Notes under the pieces: generated by a model
What the model was told of the DNA's origin: nothing
Databases searched by the model: none
The model's input: the letters and a program-made list of their open reading frames with translations, nothing else
Shown here: positions 25,407 to 33,955 of the stretch, one piece after another
Layout of the letters: each line of letters opens with the position of its first letter
Numbering within the stretch: position 1 is the stretch's first letter
Origin: Ectothiorhodospira shaposhnikovii
GTDB lineage: Bacteria > Pseudomonadota > Gammaproteobacteria > Ectothiorhodospirales > Ectothiorhodospiraceae
DNA length: 64,000 bases
Reading direction: 5' to 3'
Assembly: GCF_022227765.1 (NCBI RefSeq)
Contig: NZ_JAJMLZ010000002.1
Location: 62,001 to 126,000 of the forward strand
Program-made: the position numbers and the translations under genes

Positions 25407-26473
25407 CCCAGACCCCGGGAGAGACGGGGACCGATCAGGTTGGCCACCGGGGTGGGCAGACGCTTCCAGGCCTCGATGAAGAGACGGTACTTGGGGTTCA
25501 GGGGGTTGATCTCGGGGATGGCATCCGCCTTCACCAGATGGTACTCGTAGTAGAGCGGCTGGGGCTGGAAGCCCCAGTTCTTCTTGAAGCTGAAGGAGCC
25601 GGTGCCCCGCTTGCTGCGACCGTAGTCGAAGCACCGGTAGCCGGCGGCGCAGGCGTGGCGCATGACCTCCCAGTAGAGGAAATCGAATCCGGCCAGTTCC
25701 CGGGCCGTGGGCATGCCGCCGCCGTAATAGGGCAGCACCTCGTCGCGGAAGCAGAAGCTGAGCACGCTGCTCACCGGCTGGTCCCGGTGGGTGACGGTGA
25801 GAATCCGGGCATCCTGGCCGAAGGTGTCCAGCAGGCACTGGAAATAGCGGCGGGAGAACACGGGGGTGCCCAGGCGACGCACGCTGTCGGCATAGATGCC
25901 GAAGAAGGTGGCGACCTCATCCTCGAACCGGGATGCAAGCCCGTGCTTGATGCCCTTGCGCACCATGGCCCGCTGCTTGCGGGGGATCGCCAGCAGGTTG
26001 GCTTCTTCCTCCGGCTCGATGGGCTTGCGAAAGGTGACGTAGAGATCATCCTTGCAGGGCCACTGGGGGCAATGACGATGCTGGTGACGCAGTTCCAGAT
26101 AATCCACCTGAAGTGCCTCCGCCAGATCCCGGGCCGCGTCGATCAGGGCCTGGGCCGTGGCTTCGTCGTCGGCGGCCACGCCGCCGTAGACACAAAAGGG
26201 CATGGAGATGAGGGCATTGCCGAACAGCAGGGTCTTCACATGGCCCAGGGGCAGGATACCCCGTATCCGGCCGTCCTGTTCCGCGTACAAAAAGTGCGCG
26301 GGATGTCCGAAGGCCTCCCGCAGTACCCGGCGCCAGCCGCTGCGGTGAAAGAAGGTGGCTTCCGGGCATGCCATGACATAGGCATCCCAGCGGGCCTCGT
26401 CGCCATCCTCAAGATGACGGATGGTCGGTGCTGTGCGGGCGTCACTGCCCTTGGTATCCATGACTGCATTCAT
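25403..26473 (-). CDS. XrtA/PEP-CTERM system FemAB-like protein (GNAT fold)
   Basis: The 356-residue product matches the FemAB-related family of exosortase loci (TIGR03019 type). It has a double acyltransferase fold: N-terminal 'DEARWDAYVMACPEATFFHR', the middle 'RKQRAMVRKGIKHG', and the C-terminal 'FDYGRSKRGTGSFSFKKNWG', which is the most conserved segment of the family. FemAB proteins transfer an aminoacyl group from tRNA to a cell-wall precursor; in XrtA loci the acceptor is unknown and may be an amino sugar of the exopolysaccharide. Overlaps both neighbours by 4 nt. Confidence 0.9.
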   Translation of the reverse strand: MNAVMDTKGSDARTAPTIRHLEDGDEARWDAYVMACPEATFFHRSGWRRVLREAFGHPAHFLYAEQDGRIRGILPLGHVKTLLFGNALISMPFCVYGGVAADDEATAQALIDAARDLAEALQVDYLELRHQHRHCPQWPCKDDLYVTFRKPIEPEEEANLLAIPRKQRAMVRKGIKHGLASRFEDEVATFFGIYADSVRRLGTPVFSRRYFQCLLDTFGQDARILTVTHRDQPVSSVLSFCFRDEVLPYYGGGMPTARELAGFDFLYWEVMRHACAAGYRCFDYGRSKRGTGSFSFKKNWGFQPQPLYYEYHLVKADAIPEINPLNPKYRLFIEAWKRLPTPVANLIGPRLSRGLG

Positions 26474-27348
26474 GCGGGATTCACTGCCTGTTCAAGAAAG
26501 ATCCTATCCATGCGTCCCCATTGAAAATCCGACAACAGCCGTTTGAGCCGGCCTTCGGTGCGGGACAGATTCAGGTAATGACGCACCCGGGTCTTGAGCC
26601 CGAGCCCGGTCTGACGGGGCTGATCGGGGTCGATCTCCCAGGGGTGGAAATAGAACACGGCGGCCTGCCGGTCCCGCTGGTTGACCTGACGAATGGCCCA
26701 GCGGGAGACTTCATAGGGCAGCAGGCGGAAATAACCGCCGCCGCCGCAGGGAAGCTTTTTGCCCAGCACTTCCACGGTGGTGACGGGGATTTCCACCAGA
26801 TCGCCCTGCCCCGGCCGGAAGGAGAAGCGGGGTGCCTCGGGCATGCCGTAGAGATCGTGGTGGACCGGATAGATGCTGGAACTGTAGCGGTGGCCGGTTT
26901 CCCGCAGGGTATCCAGGGCCCAGAGATTGTCGCGGCCGATGGAGTAGCTGGCGGCCCGGTAGCCCAGTACCGGGGCACCTACGGTGTCTTCCAGCAAGGC
27001 CCGGGTTCGGGTCACGTCCTGGCGGAAGGCCTCGGGGGTCTGCTCCGTGGCCCGGATATGGGACCAGCCGTGGCTGGCAATCTCGTGGCCTTCGGCCTGG
27101 GTGCGCCGGACCAGTTCGGGATAGCGTTTTGCCACCCAGCCCAGGTAGAAGAAGGTGGCCTTGGTGTCGTGGTCCGCAAAGAGCTGGAGGATGCGGTCCA
27201 CATTGCGTTCCACCCGGCAGGGGAGTTCGTCCCAGGTGCCGCGACAGATGTGGTTTTCAAAGGCGGAGACGTGGAAATAGTCTTCCACGTCCACGGTCAT
27301 CGCGTTGCGGATGCCTTGGATGGGGCTGGGTCTGGATGTGTTCATCAT
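26470..27348 (-). CDS. XrtA system polysaccharide deacetylase (TIGR03006 type)
   Basis: The 292-residue product has the NodB-fold metal site: 'MTVDVEDYFHVSAFE' with the catalytic Asp pair, 'EIASHGWSHIRATEQTPE' with the two His ligands, and 'LGYRAASYSI' with the conserved Arg; the C-terminal 'FYFHPWEIDPDQPR' is typical of the PEP-CTERM-locus subfamily. It would deacetylate amino sugars of the growing polymer. There is no signal peptide, so a cytoplasmic site is likely. A GGGAGG ribosome-binding site lies before two adjacent ATGs. It follows the ATPase gene by 31 nt. Confidence 0.92.
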   Translation of the reverse strand: MMNTSRPSPIQGIRNAMTVDVEDYFHVSAFENHICRGTWDELPCRVERNVDRILQLFADHDTKATFFYLGWVAKRYPELVRRTQAEGHEIASHGWSHIRATEQTPEAFRQDVTRTRALLEDTVGAPVLGYRAASYSIGRDNLWALDTLRETGHRYSSSIYPVHHDLYGMPEAPRFSFRPGQGDLVEIPVTTVEVLGKKLPCGGGGYFRLLPYEVSRWAIRQVNQRDRQAAVFYFHPWEIDPDQPRQTGLGLKTRVRHYLNLSRTEGRLKRLLSDFQWGRMDRIFLEQAVNPA

Positions 27349-27379
27349 TTTGCGCCTCCCCTGATTGTCTGCAAGAAGA

Positions 27380-28402
27380 TCACTCCTTCATCAAATGTTT
27401 CACCGCCCGCCGCAGCAGGGAAACCTCCCGGTAAAAGGACTTCTCCAGAGACTGAATCCGGCTCTCCAGGGCGGACACCCGTAACTCGATGTTGCCCCAG
27501 GAGTAATGGGCGGGCAGGCCCTGACCGTCATAGATGCCCCGGTTCATGCCGTCTTCCACCGGACCGACACCCACCTCCTCCGGGATGGCGCTGATCTCTT
27601 CGCCCAGCTCCCGGGCCACGGCCTGGACCACTTCGGCATCGATCCCGTGACGTTCCTCCAGAAAGGCATACAGCAGCAACCGATCCGCCAGGCTGTTGAT
27701 GCGACGGGGAATGCCCTGGGTCTGCCGGTAGATCTCGGCAAAGGCCTCGGTCTCGAAAGCCGGGTCGTTCTTCCACCCCGCATGTTCCAGCCGGTAACGG
27801 ATGTATTCCTCGGTCTCTTCCCGTGACAGCGGCGTGAGGTGGCAGGCGGCGATGAAACGCTGGCGAAACTGTTCCAGCTCCGCCATCTGCAGGGTGCGCC
27901 GGAACTGATTCTGTCCCAACAGGAAGCTCTGCAACAGCGGCCGACCGGCAAGCTGGAAGTTGGACAGCATGCGCAACTCCTCCAGGGCATGGGGCGGCAG
28001 GTTCTGGGCCTCGTCGATCACCAGCAGAACCCGCTTGCCTTCCCGGGACTTGTCCACCAGAAAACGCTCGATGCGGGTGAGCAGGTTGGCCTTGCTGTCG
28101 CTACCCACCTGCATGCCGAAGGCCATCGCCACCATGCGCAGCAGGTCGTCGGCGTGGAGCTGGGTGGTGACGATCTGGGCGGCAAAATAGTCCCGCTCGG
28201 AGATGTCGTTGAACAGCATGCGCACCAGGGTGGTCTTGCCCGTCCCCACATCGCCGGTGATGGCGATGAAACCCTCTCCCTGACTCAGGCCGTACTGCAG
28301 ATAGGCCAGGGCCCGCTTGTGGATGCGGCTACCGAAAAAGCACCGAGGGTCGGGGCTGAGCTGGAAGGGCTTGCGATCCAGTTTGAAATAGGCTTCGTAC
28401 AT
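27380..28402 (-). CDS. XrtA-associated AAA ATPase (TIGR03015 type, ExeA-like)
   Basis: The 340-residue product has the Walker A motif 'TGDVGTGKTTLV', Walker B 'VLLVIDEAQNLPPHALEELR' and the N-terminal 'YFKLDRKPFQLSPDPRCFFG' of secretion ATPases of the GspA/ExeA group. The same N-terminus recurs across exosortase loci. The last ~60 residues form a predicted coiled coil ('VSALESRIQSLEKSFYREVS'). It probably energises or regulates assembly of the polysaccharide export machine at the inner membrane. It lies 8 nt after the outer-membrane protein gene in the same operon. Confidence 0.92.
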   Translation of the reverse strand: MYEAYFKLDRKPFQLSPDPRCFFGSRIHKRALAYLQYGLSQGEGFIAITGDVGTGKTTLVRMLFNDISERDYFAAQIVTTQLHADDLLRMVAMAFGMQVGSDSKANLLTRIERFLVDKSREGKRVLLVIDEAQNLPPHALEELRMLSNFQLAGRPLLQSFLLGQNQFRRTLQMAELEQFRQRFIAACHLTPLSREETEEYIRYRLEHAGWKNDPAFETEAFAEIYRQTQGIPRRINSLADRLLLYAFLEERHGIDAEVVQAVARELGEEISAIPEEVGVGPVEDGMNRGIYDGQGLPAHYSWGNIELRVSALESRIQSLEKSFYREVSLLRRAVKHLMKE

Positions 28403-28410
28403 GGGCGGCC

Positions 28411-29847
28411 CTAGAAGGTCCTGCTCAGGGTGGCGGTGATGCGGTTCTCCTGGTAATCGAAATCGTCCTGATTGGAGTCACGCTCCTGGTAGCGGTATTC
28501 AATGGCGGCGGAGGTGTTGGCACCCAGGGTCCGGCTCAGGCCGAGACCCACGTTCCACAGGTCGTCCTTGCGGTTGTCCAGATCATAATCGGAGCGCTGC
28601 CACTGGGATGACAGGGTGGCCTGGGTACGCGGGGCGACCCGCCAGCCCAGGTTGGCACTGAAGCTGTTGATTTCCTGATCACCCCGATCCGTCTGGTAGA
28701 GTCGTTCTTCCCGGGCGGCCGCAAGCCCCCAGGAAAGCTTGGAACGCTGTCCCGACACCGAGATATTGAGACGCTTGGAGATGTAGGCGTCCGGCACCAG
28801 TTCAGGGAAAAGGAAGAAGATTGGAAACCCATCGTCATCCACGACAGGCAACCCGGTTTGGCCGTCTACGATGAGGAAGGGGACGAACTCCACCCGATTG
28901 AGGCTGGCCAAGGACTCCGAGTAGTTCACCTGCCAGGTCGCGTGCCGGAAACGATGGCTGAAGGTCAGGCCGTAGGTATCATCGAAGAAGCGTTCGCCGT
29001 AGAAGGCATCCAGGCTGGTGCGGGGACCGGGCAACCAAGTGAATCCGGCGCGCCAGAAGGTGTCGTCCGGGTCCGCCGCTTCGGCGGCCCGATTGTACCG
29101 GTTGCGCTCATCCCCACCCGCCGCATAGACGCTGAACTGGGGGCTGATGTTCAGACGAACCAGGGCCTCCAGGGATTCCAGGGTCACATCGGTGCCGTCG
29201 TCGTAGGCGGACTTATCCCAGGAATAGGACAGCGCCCAGCCCACCGTGGTGAAACGGGGACCGCTGTCCAGGGTGGCCTGAATCCGCTGATTCTCGCTGT
29301 TGTTGCTGGTGATGCCTCCGGACTGGTAGTCCACCTTGTCCCAGGTGTAACGCAGTTCCCCCGTGGCAAAACTGCCGAAGCCCTGACGCCAGTAGGGGGA
29401 CAGAGAATAACGGGCCACGTCGGAGCGTGCCCCGGTAGAGATGTTGTCACCGGCAAAACCGTCCCTGGAATCCCTCAACTGCTGTCCGTAACTGGCCGAT
29501 GCATCGAGGAACAAGGTCTCACGGATCAGGGTGGTGGTGCTGGTACCCGCGAACTGATGATAGACGGTATTGCGACCGTCATCCTCCCAATAGGCCAGGC
29601 TCTGCAGGTTGTAGCCCAGGGAAAGATCGGTGCGCCCGCCGGATCGTTGTAGTGAAAAACCGGTATTGAGTTGGGAGACCGAATCACTTTCCTTGTCTTC
29701 GCTCCGGGGGGCCAGGTTCACGTTGTCCGTATAGGTCTGGGACACGGAGACACGGGGCGTGAGGTCCCAGCTTCCCGCTTGGGCGGCGGCGCCGACATGC
29801 ACCAGCGCCAGGGAGCCTAACAGGGTGCCGAAGGGCTTGATTCTCAT
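28411..29847 (-). CDS. XrtA-system outer-membrane beta-barrel protein (TIGR03016 type)
   Basis: The 478-residue product has a signal peptide (cleavage after 'AAAQA', about residue 24) and then long alternating strands rich in aromatic residues ending in Phe ('ITATLSRTF'), the classic outer-membrane barrel C-terminus. Repeated 'TDLSLGYNLQSLAY'-like amphipathic strands indicate a large barrel. Its place between the tyrosine kinase and the ATPase genes is the standard position of the PEP-CTERM system-associated outer-membrane family. A role as the polymer exit channel or as a partner of the export lipoprotein is likely but not shown by the sequence. Confidence 0.88.
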   Translation of the reverse strand: MRIKPFGTLLGSLALVHVGAAAQAGSWDLTPRVSVSQTYTDNVNLAPRSEDKESDSVSQLNTGFSLQRSGGRTDLSLGYNLQSLAYWEDDGRNTVYHQFAGTSTTTLIRETLFLDASASYGQQLRDSRDGFAGDNISTGARSDVARYSLSPYWRQGFGSFATGELRYTWDKVDYQSGGITSNNSENQRIQATLDSGPRFTTVGWALSYSWDKSAYDDGTDVTLESLEALVRLNISPQFSVYAAGGDERNRYNRAAEAADPDDTFWRAGFTWLPGPRTSLDAFYGERFFDDTYGLTFSHRFRHATWQVNYSESLASLNRVEFVPFLIVDGQTGLPVVDDDGFPIFFLFPELVPDAYISKRLNISVSGQRSKLSWGLAAAREERLYQTDRGDQEINSFSANLGWRVAPRTQATLSSQWQRSDYDLDNRKDDLWNVGLGLSRTLGANTSAAIEYRYQERDSNQDDFDYQENRITATLSRTF

Positions 29848-30854
29848 GCCGGCGTTTCCTTGGCGGTGTCGGACTTGCCGTGGTAACCGTAGCCGTAGCC
29901 ATATCCATACCCGTAGTTGCCCAGGGTGCGGCGGACCTTGTTCAGCACCAGCCCGATGGGCTTGGAGGTATCCAGCATGGCCAGGGCATCCTTCACCGTA
30001 CCTTGCAGGGTGCGGCTGGACTCGACCACGAACACGATCTGCCCCACCAGACCGGCCACCACCACCGACTCGCTGGTCAGCAGCAAGGGCGGGGAATCGA
30101 AGATCACCACCCGATCCGGGTAGCGCTCCGCCAGTTCCCGGGTGAGCCGAAGCATGTCTTCACTGGCCAGCAGTTCGTTGGAATGGGGATGGTAGCGTCC
30201 CATGGGGATGACCCGCAGCTTGGGGACATTGGTCTTGATGATCACATCCCCCACGTCCAGATCCTTGTCCAGCAGCAGGTCGATCAACCCGGGCCCCTGG
30301 GGCGTGCCGAGGACATGATGGACGCGGGCGCGCCCGACGTCGGCATCCACCAGCAGCACCGTCTTGTCCATTTCCATGGCGATGCTCATGGCCAGGTTGA
30401 TGGCGGTGAAGGTCTTGCCTTCCCCCGACTTGGCGCTGGTTACCATAATGAGGTTGCCCTGATCGACCAGTTCGGCGCCGCGGCCGAAGGCATTGGCCAG
30501 CAACGGGCGCTTGATCATGCGGAATTCCTCCGAAACATGATTGCGTTCGGAGTTGGCGGTGATGAAGCCCTGTTCCCGCAGATGGGCCAGATTCAGCGCC
30601 ACGTACCGATCCGAGGCCGGATCCACGTCCGGCGGTGGCGGCGGAATATCGGGCAGGGTGTCGAAGGGCGGCATGGGGGCCGAAACAGACGGGGTTTCCC
30701 GTTGATCATCCGTCGTCTTGCGGCTGACCGCGGTGGTTATGGCTGGTGCCCGCGCTTCGGGTTCGGCGCGAGGCAGGTCACGGGTCTCGGGGCCGGCTTC
30801 CAACCGGCGCACCGCCTTCTCGATGAGGCTCAGATCGGTCTGTTTGTCGCTCAT
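29844..30854 (-). CDS. XrtA-associated tyrosine autokinase (BY-kinase)
   Basis: The 336-residue product is a bacterial tyrosine kinase of the CpsD/Wzc-catalytic type: Walker A 'SAKSGEGKTFTA' (140-151), Walker A' 'VLLVDADVGRARVH' (167-180) and Walker B 'VVIFDSPPLLLT'. The C-terminus carries a cluster of six alternating Gly-Tyr pairs ('GYGYGYGYGYGY') that would be autophosphorylated and so control polymer length together with the chain-length protein encoded next to it, whose gene it overlaps by 4 nt. The N-terminal 80 residues are Pro/Ala-rich and disordered. The tyrosine cluster is written in a tandem hexanucleotide-like repeat (about 29881-29918). Confidence 0.93.
   Translation of the reverse strand: MSDKQTDLSLIEKAVRRLEAGPETRDLPRAEPEARAPAITTAVSRKTTDDQRETPSVSAPMPPFDTLPDIPPPPPDVDPASDRYVALNLAHLREQGFITANSERNHVSEEFRMIKRPLLANAFGRGAELVDQGNLIMVTSAKSGEGKTFTAINLAMSIAMEMDKTVLLVDADVGRARVHHVLGTPQGPGLIDLLLDKDLDVGDVIIKTNVPKLRVIPMGRYHPHSNELLASEDMLRLTRELAERYPDRVVIFDSPPLLLTSESVVVAGLVGQIVFVVESSRTLQGTVKDALAMLDTSKPIGLVLNKVRRTLGNYGYGYGYGYGYHGKSDTAKETPA
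29881..29918 (-). repeat. Short tandem repeat coding for alternating Gly-Tyr
   Basis: Six consecutive GGNTAY-type units encode the tyrosine-rich tail of the kinase. Such a run can gain or lose units by slippage without shifting frame, because each unit is 6 nt. Confidence 0.7.
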
Positions 30855-32413
30855 CCCAGCAGCCTCTCAACGATGGACAGGTGAATGCCGCCGGCAGCCA
30901 CCACGGCAAAGTATGCCGCCAGCAACAGCCCTCCCACGCCGGCGAAGGATATCAGTTCGATCCGTTCCCGCAGGCGTCGCTTCGAACTGGTGAGCAGGCT
31001 CACCGTGCCCAGCACCGGGAAGCCGGTGACCTTGTTGAGGGAGCGGCGATTGTCGAAGACCGGCCGTAGCTGACCGATCAGGAAGGCCAGGCCGCCGCCG
31101 ATGCCCAGCCCCGCCAGCAGGGCCATGGAGAACATGGCGGGGCGATTGGGGGCGGATGGGGACGAGGGGACCCGAGCCGGCTCGATGACCCGGAACTGGA
31201 CCTGCTCGCCACGCTCCTCGACGCTACGGCTCAGGGCGGCCGACTCCCGGCGACGCAGGAGCTGCTCGTACTGTTCACGGTTGACGTTGTAGTCCCGATC
31301 CAGCCGCGACATCTCCGCCTCGATGTCGGGGATGATGTCCACCAGACGCTGCAGTTCCGCCACCTGACTCTGGTGCTGCTGCAAGCGGACCCGCAGGCTG
31401 GCGATTTCCACGTCCGCGTTGGACAGGGTCATGCGCATCTGCTGATACACCGGGTTGGTATCCAGTTGCTCCATGCTGGGACCGCTCTGGCGGGCCAGAC
31501 GGATCTCCTCCTCCCTCTGGACCTGCAGATCCTCAATGGTGCGGCGGATGCTCTGAATGTCCGGATGCCGTTCCGTGAAGGTCAGCAACAGTTCGTCCAG
31601 GCGGGCCTGAAGGTTCTGAATACGGGCATCAATGGCCGCCGTCGCCTGAGTGGTCCGGGTGCCACCCATGATGCCGAACGTGGGTTCTTCACCGATCAAT
31701 TGTCGCCGAATTTCCTCGCGGCGATTTTCCGCCTCTCTCAGACGCAGCTGGGTTTCCTCCAGCAGGCTTTGGGCCTGCTGAAGGCGGGAGTAGTAGTTTC
31801 CTCGATCCCCCGGTAGCAGACCGACGTTGTCACGACGAAAGTCCGCCAGACGCCGCTCCGCGGCAGCCAAGCGCTGCTCAAGCTCCCGGATCTGCTGATC
31901 CAGGAAGCGCCGTGCCACGTCGGTATCCGTCCGGGTATCCCCCAGCGCACCTTCCACGAAACGGTTCAGCAGGGCCTGGACCACGTCATAGGCATGCCGC
32001 GGATTGCCGTGGGTGTAGGCGATGGTGTAGACGTTGTCCTGGCGGCCCGCGGAAATACTGATACCACTGCGCAGCTGACCGACGATCCGCTGCATGTCCG
32101 CATCGGTGTGGGCCTGAAGGTGCAGATCCGTGGCCCGAGCCACCTCTTCCAGGTTGGGGCCGGTCAGCATGGTGCGGGTCATGAAGGCCACCCGCTGGGA
32201 GACGTTGGTGTCCACCGCCAGGCCCCGGAGCAGGGGACGGAGCATGGATTCCGTATCCACGTGTACCTGAGCGGAAGCGCGGTACTGATCCGGCAGCTGG
32301 GAGACATAGAGCCAACCGGCCATGCTCACCCCCCAGGCAACCACCAGGACCACCCAGCGATAGCGCCAGATGTCGCGCAAGTAGCCCAGGATCTGAGAGA
32401 TGATTTCCTGCAT
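30851..32413 (-). CDS. XrtA-system polysaccharide chain-length determinant (TIGR03007 type)
   Basis: The 520-residue inner-membrane protein has the Wzz/polysaccharide co-polymerase layout: an N-terminal membrane helix (about residues 19-37), a long periplasmic region with extensive coiled coil ('LEQRLAAAERRLADFRRD', 'RLREAENRREEIRRQ'), a Pro-rich segment before the second helix ('PSSPSAPNRPAMFS'), and an extra C-terminal membrane span. It sets chain length by binding the tyrosine kinase, which here is a separate protein encoded directly downstream with a 4-nt overlap. Gap of 77 nt after the export lipoprotein gene. Confidence 0.92.
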   Translation of the reverse strand: MQEIISQILGYLRDIWRYRWVVLVVAWGVSMAGWLYVSQLPDQYRASAQVHVDTESMLRPLLRGLAVDTNVSQRVAFMTRTMLTGPNLEEVARATDLHLQAHTDADMQRIVGQLRSGISISAGRQDNVYTIAYTHGNPRHAYDVVQALLNRFVEGALGDTRTDTDVARRFLDQQIRELEQRLAAAERRLADFRRDNVGLLPGDRGNYYSRLQQAQSLLEETQLRLREAENRREEIRRQLIGEEPTFGIMGGTRTTQATAAIDARIQNLQARLDELLLTFTERHPDIQSIRRTIEDLQVQREEEIRLARQSGPSMEQLDTNPVYQQMRMTLSNADVEIASLRVRLQQHQSQVAELQRLVDIIPDIEAEMSRLDRDYNVNREQYEQLLRRRESAALSRSVEERGEQVQFRVIEPARVPSSPSAPNRPAMFSMALLAGLGIGGGLAFLIGQLRPVFDNRRSLNKVTGFPVLGTVSLLTSSKRRLRERIELISFAGVGGLLLAAYFAVVAAGGIHLSIVERLLG

Positions 32414-32490
32414 GGCGGTCTCCTCGCCTTCACATACCGCGGGACGCCGAACCGGCGTCCGTATTACCGACGTGCGGGGGTAAGTCTGTC

Positions 32491-33114
32491 TTAGAACCAG
32501 GACTCGGGAATGATGAGGATATCGCCGGGCAGCACGGCCACATTGGCCTCGATATCCCCCTTGTTGATCAGGTCATTGATGCGGACCCCGAACTGCCGAG
32601 CTTCGCCGTTGATGTTGCGCACGATGGAGGCCCGGTTGCCGGCGGCAAACTCCGTCACGCCGCCCACGGCGATCATGACATCCAGCAGGGTCATGTTTTC
32701 GTTATAGGGAATGGCCTGGGGGTTGGCCGCCTGCCCCACCACCCGGATCTGCTGGTCATAGGGTCCGCGGAAACCGGTGACGATCACGGTGACCACCGGG
32801 TCACGCACATAGACGGAGAGCACTTCCTCCATGTCCCGGGCCAGCTGGGTCGGGGTCTTGTTGGCGGCGGGGACATCTTCGATGAGGGGAGTGGTGATCT
32901 TGCCGTCGGGGCGGACCGGCACCGACATGGACAACTCGGGCTGGCGCCAGACGAAGATGTTGACGTTGTCGCCCGGTCCGATGATGTAGTCGGGACTGCC
33001 GGTGAACTCCACGGCTTCCAGGGGGGGATGTCTGGTGGCACAACCGCTGAGCACCAGGATCAGCAACGAAACGACGAGAAGACCGATACAGCCTGACAGG
33101 CGATGCTTGTTCAC
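32491..33114 (-). CDS. XrtA-system polysaccharide export lipoprotein (Wza-like)
   Basis: The 207-residue product has a lipoprotein signal peptide with lipobox 'VLSGC' (Cys25) and one poly-export domain, 'DYIIGPGDNVNIFVWRQPEL' and 'VRPDGKITTPLIEDV', followed by a SLBB-like segment ending 'GDILIIPESWF', the usual terminal motif of TIGR03027 proteins. It is shorter than Wza and may depend on the barrel protein of the same operon to cross the outer membrane. The GTG start is supported by a strong AAGGAGG site 6 nt upstream. It is the first gene of the eleven-gene XrtA operon (33114 down to 19548). Confidence 0.92.
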   Translation of the reverse strand: MNKHRLSGCIGLLVVSLLILVLSGCATRHPPLEAVEFTGSPDYIIGPGDNVNIFVWRQPELSMSVPVRPDGKITTPLIEDVPAANKTPTQLARDMEEVLSVYVRDPVVTVIVTGFRGPYDQQIRVVGQAANPQAIPYNENMTLLDVMIAVGGVTEFAAGNRASIVRNINGEARQFGVRINDLINKGDIEANVAVLPGDILIIPESWF

Positions 33115-33373
33115 GTGCTCCTCCTTTTCACGGACCCAGGTCCGCTGGGCAATCCGGCAGTCGCGGGGACTGGCTCTGAATCAGGCTTGAGTACAGCCGA
33201 TCCAATCAGCAAATGCCCCTTGAAAAGGAGCATAAGTGAGAACTGCGTCACAAATCAACAGACCGGTAACTGATGGTTATCACTTTCCAGCGATGATTTA
33301 CCGGCCCACGGCGTCACCTTACCCACAGCCTTGGCGCAGTTTATCACCGCGCCCTTCCCTCCCGGTAGACGGA
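33115..33373. promoter_or_regulatory. Promoter region of the XrtA/EPS operon
   Basis: About 260 bp upstream of the first operon gene and downstream of the OsmC gene on the same strand. It must hold the operon's promoter. I looked for a -24/-12 element with GG/GC spacing on the minus strand and found none, so control seems to differ from that of the two PEP-CTERM genes. No coding sequence or RNA gene was seen. Confidence 0.4.
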
Positions 33374-33799
33374 TCACTCCGGCTCCCGAATCTCGAAATC
33401 ATGGGTGATCTCGGCGGTCCTGCCCAACATGATCGAGGCGGAGCAGTACTTTTCCGCGGACAATTCAACCGCACGGGCCACCTGCTTTTCGGCAAGATTG
33501 CGGCCAGTGACGATGTAATGGGCATGGATGCGGGTGAACACCTTGGGGTGTTCCTCGGCCCGCTCGGCCTCCAGCATCACTTCGCAGTCCGTGATGGCCT
33601 GGCGGGACTTCTGCAGGATCTGCACCACATCGAAGGCGGAACACCCGCCCATGCCCATCAGCAGCATTTCCATGGGACGCGGCCCCAGATCCCGTCCACC
33701 GAACTCCGGCGGTCCGTCCATGACCACGGCATGACCACTTCCGGATTCGGCCACGAAGGTCATGTGATCCACCCATTTCACTCTTGATTTCATCTGCAT
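33374..33799 (-). CDS. OsmC family protein
   Basis: The 141-residue product has the OsmC/Ohr fold signature: 'MEMLLMGMGGCSAFDVVQIL' with the first redox Cys, and 'AVELSAEKYCSASIMLG' with the second. Members reduce organic or fatty-acid hydroperoxides through these two cysteines, using lipoylated proteins or thiols as reductant. The ATG at 33799 has an AAGGGA site at suitable distance; the much longer open frame upstream overlaps the CRP gene and is spurious. It resembles the YhfA subgroup, which often sits next to crp, as here where it is divergent from the crp homologue. Confidence 0.88.
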   Translation of the reverse strand: MQMKSRVKWVDHMTFVAESGSGHAVVMDGPPEFGGRDLGPRPMEMLLMGMGGCSAFDVVQILQKSRQAITDCEVMLEAERAEEHPKVFTRIHAHYIVTGRNLAEKQVARAVELSAEKYCSASIMLGRTAEITHDFEIREPE

Positions 33800-33955
33800 G
33801 ATTTCCCTTGGAACAAGGCTGACGCCCCTCTGATTCGACAAGGTGGGGGCTTTACCATAAACTGTGGCGGGGTAAAAACAATAATCATGATCCCCGACAC
33901 TACAATCCGTCACCCCACGACGGCACCCCACCGGTCCTTCTCTACGAGGTGGACA

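Noticed and set aside
24192-25838. Apparent fusion of extra N-terminal sequence to the stp1-type glycosyltransferase
   Set aside because: The first ~144 residues are an out-of-frame reading of the FemAB gene; the ATGA overlap at 25403-25406 gives a normal family start.
33115-33373. Sigma-54 promoter for the XrtA operon
   Set aside because: The only place with suitable GG/GC spacing (near 33184-33198) lacks the TTGC part of the -12 box.
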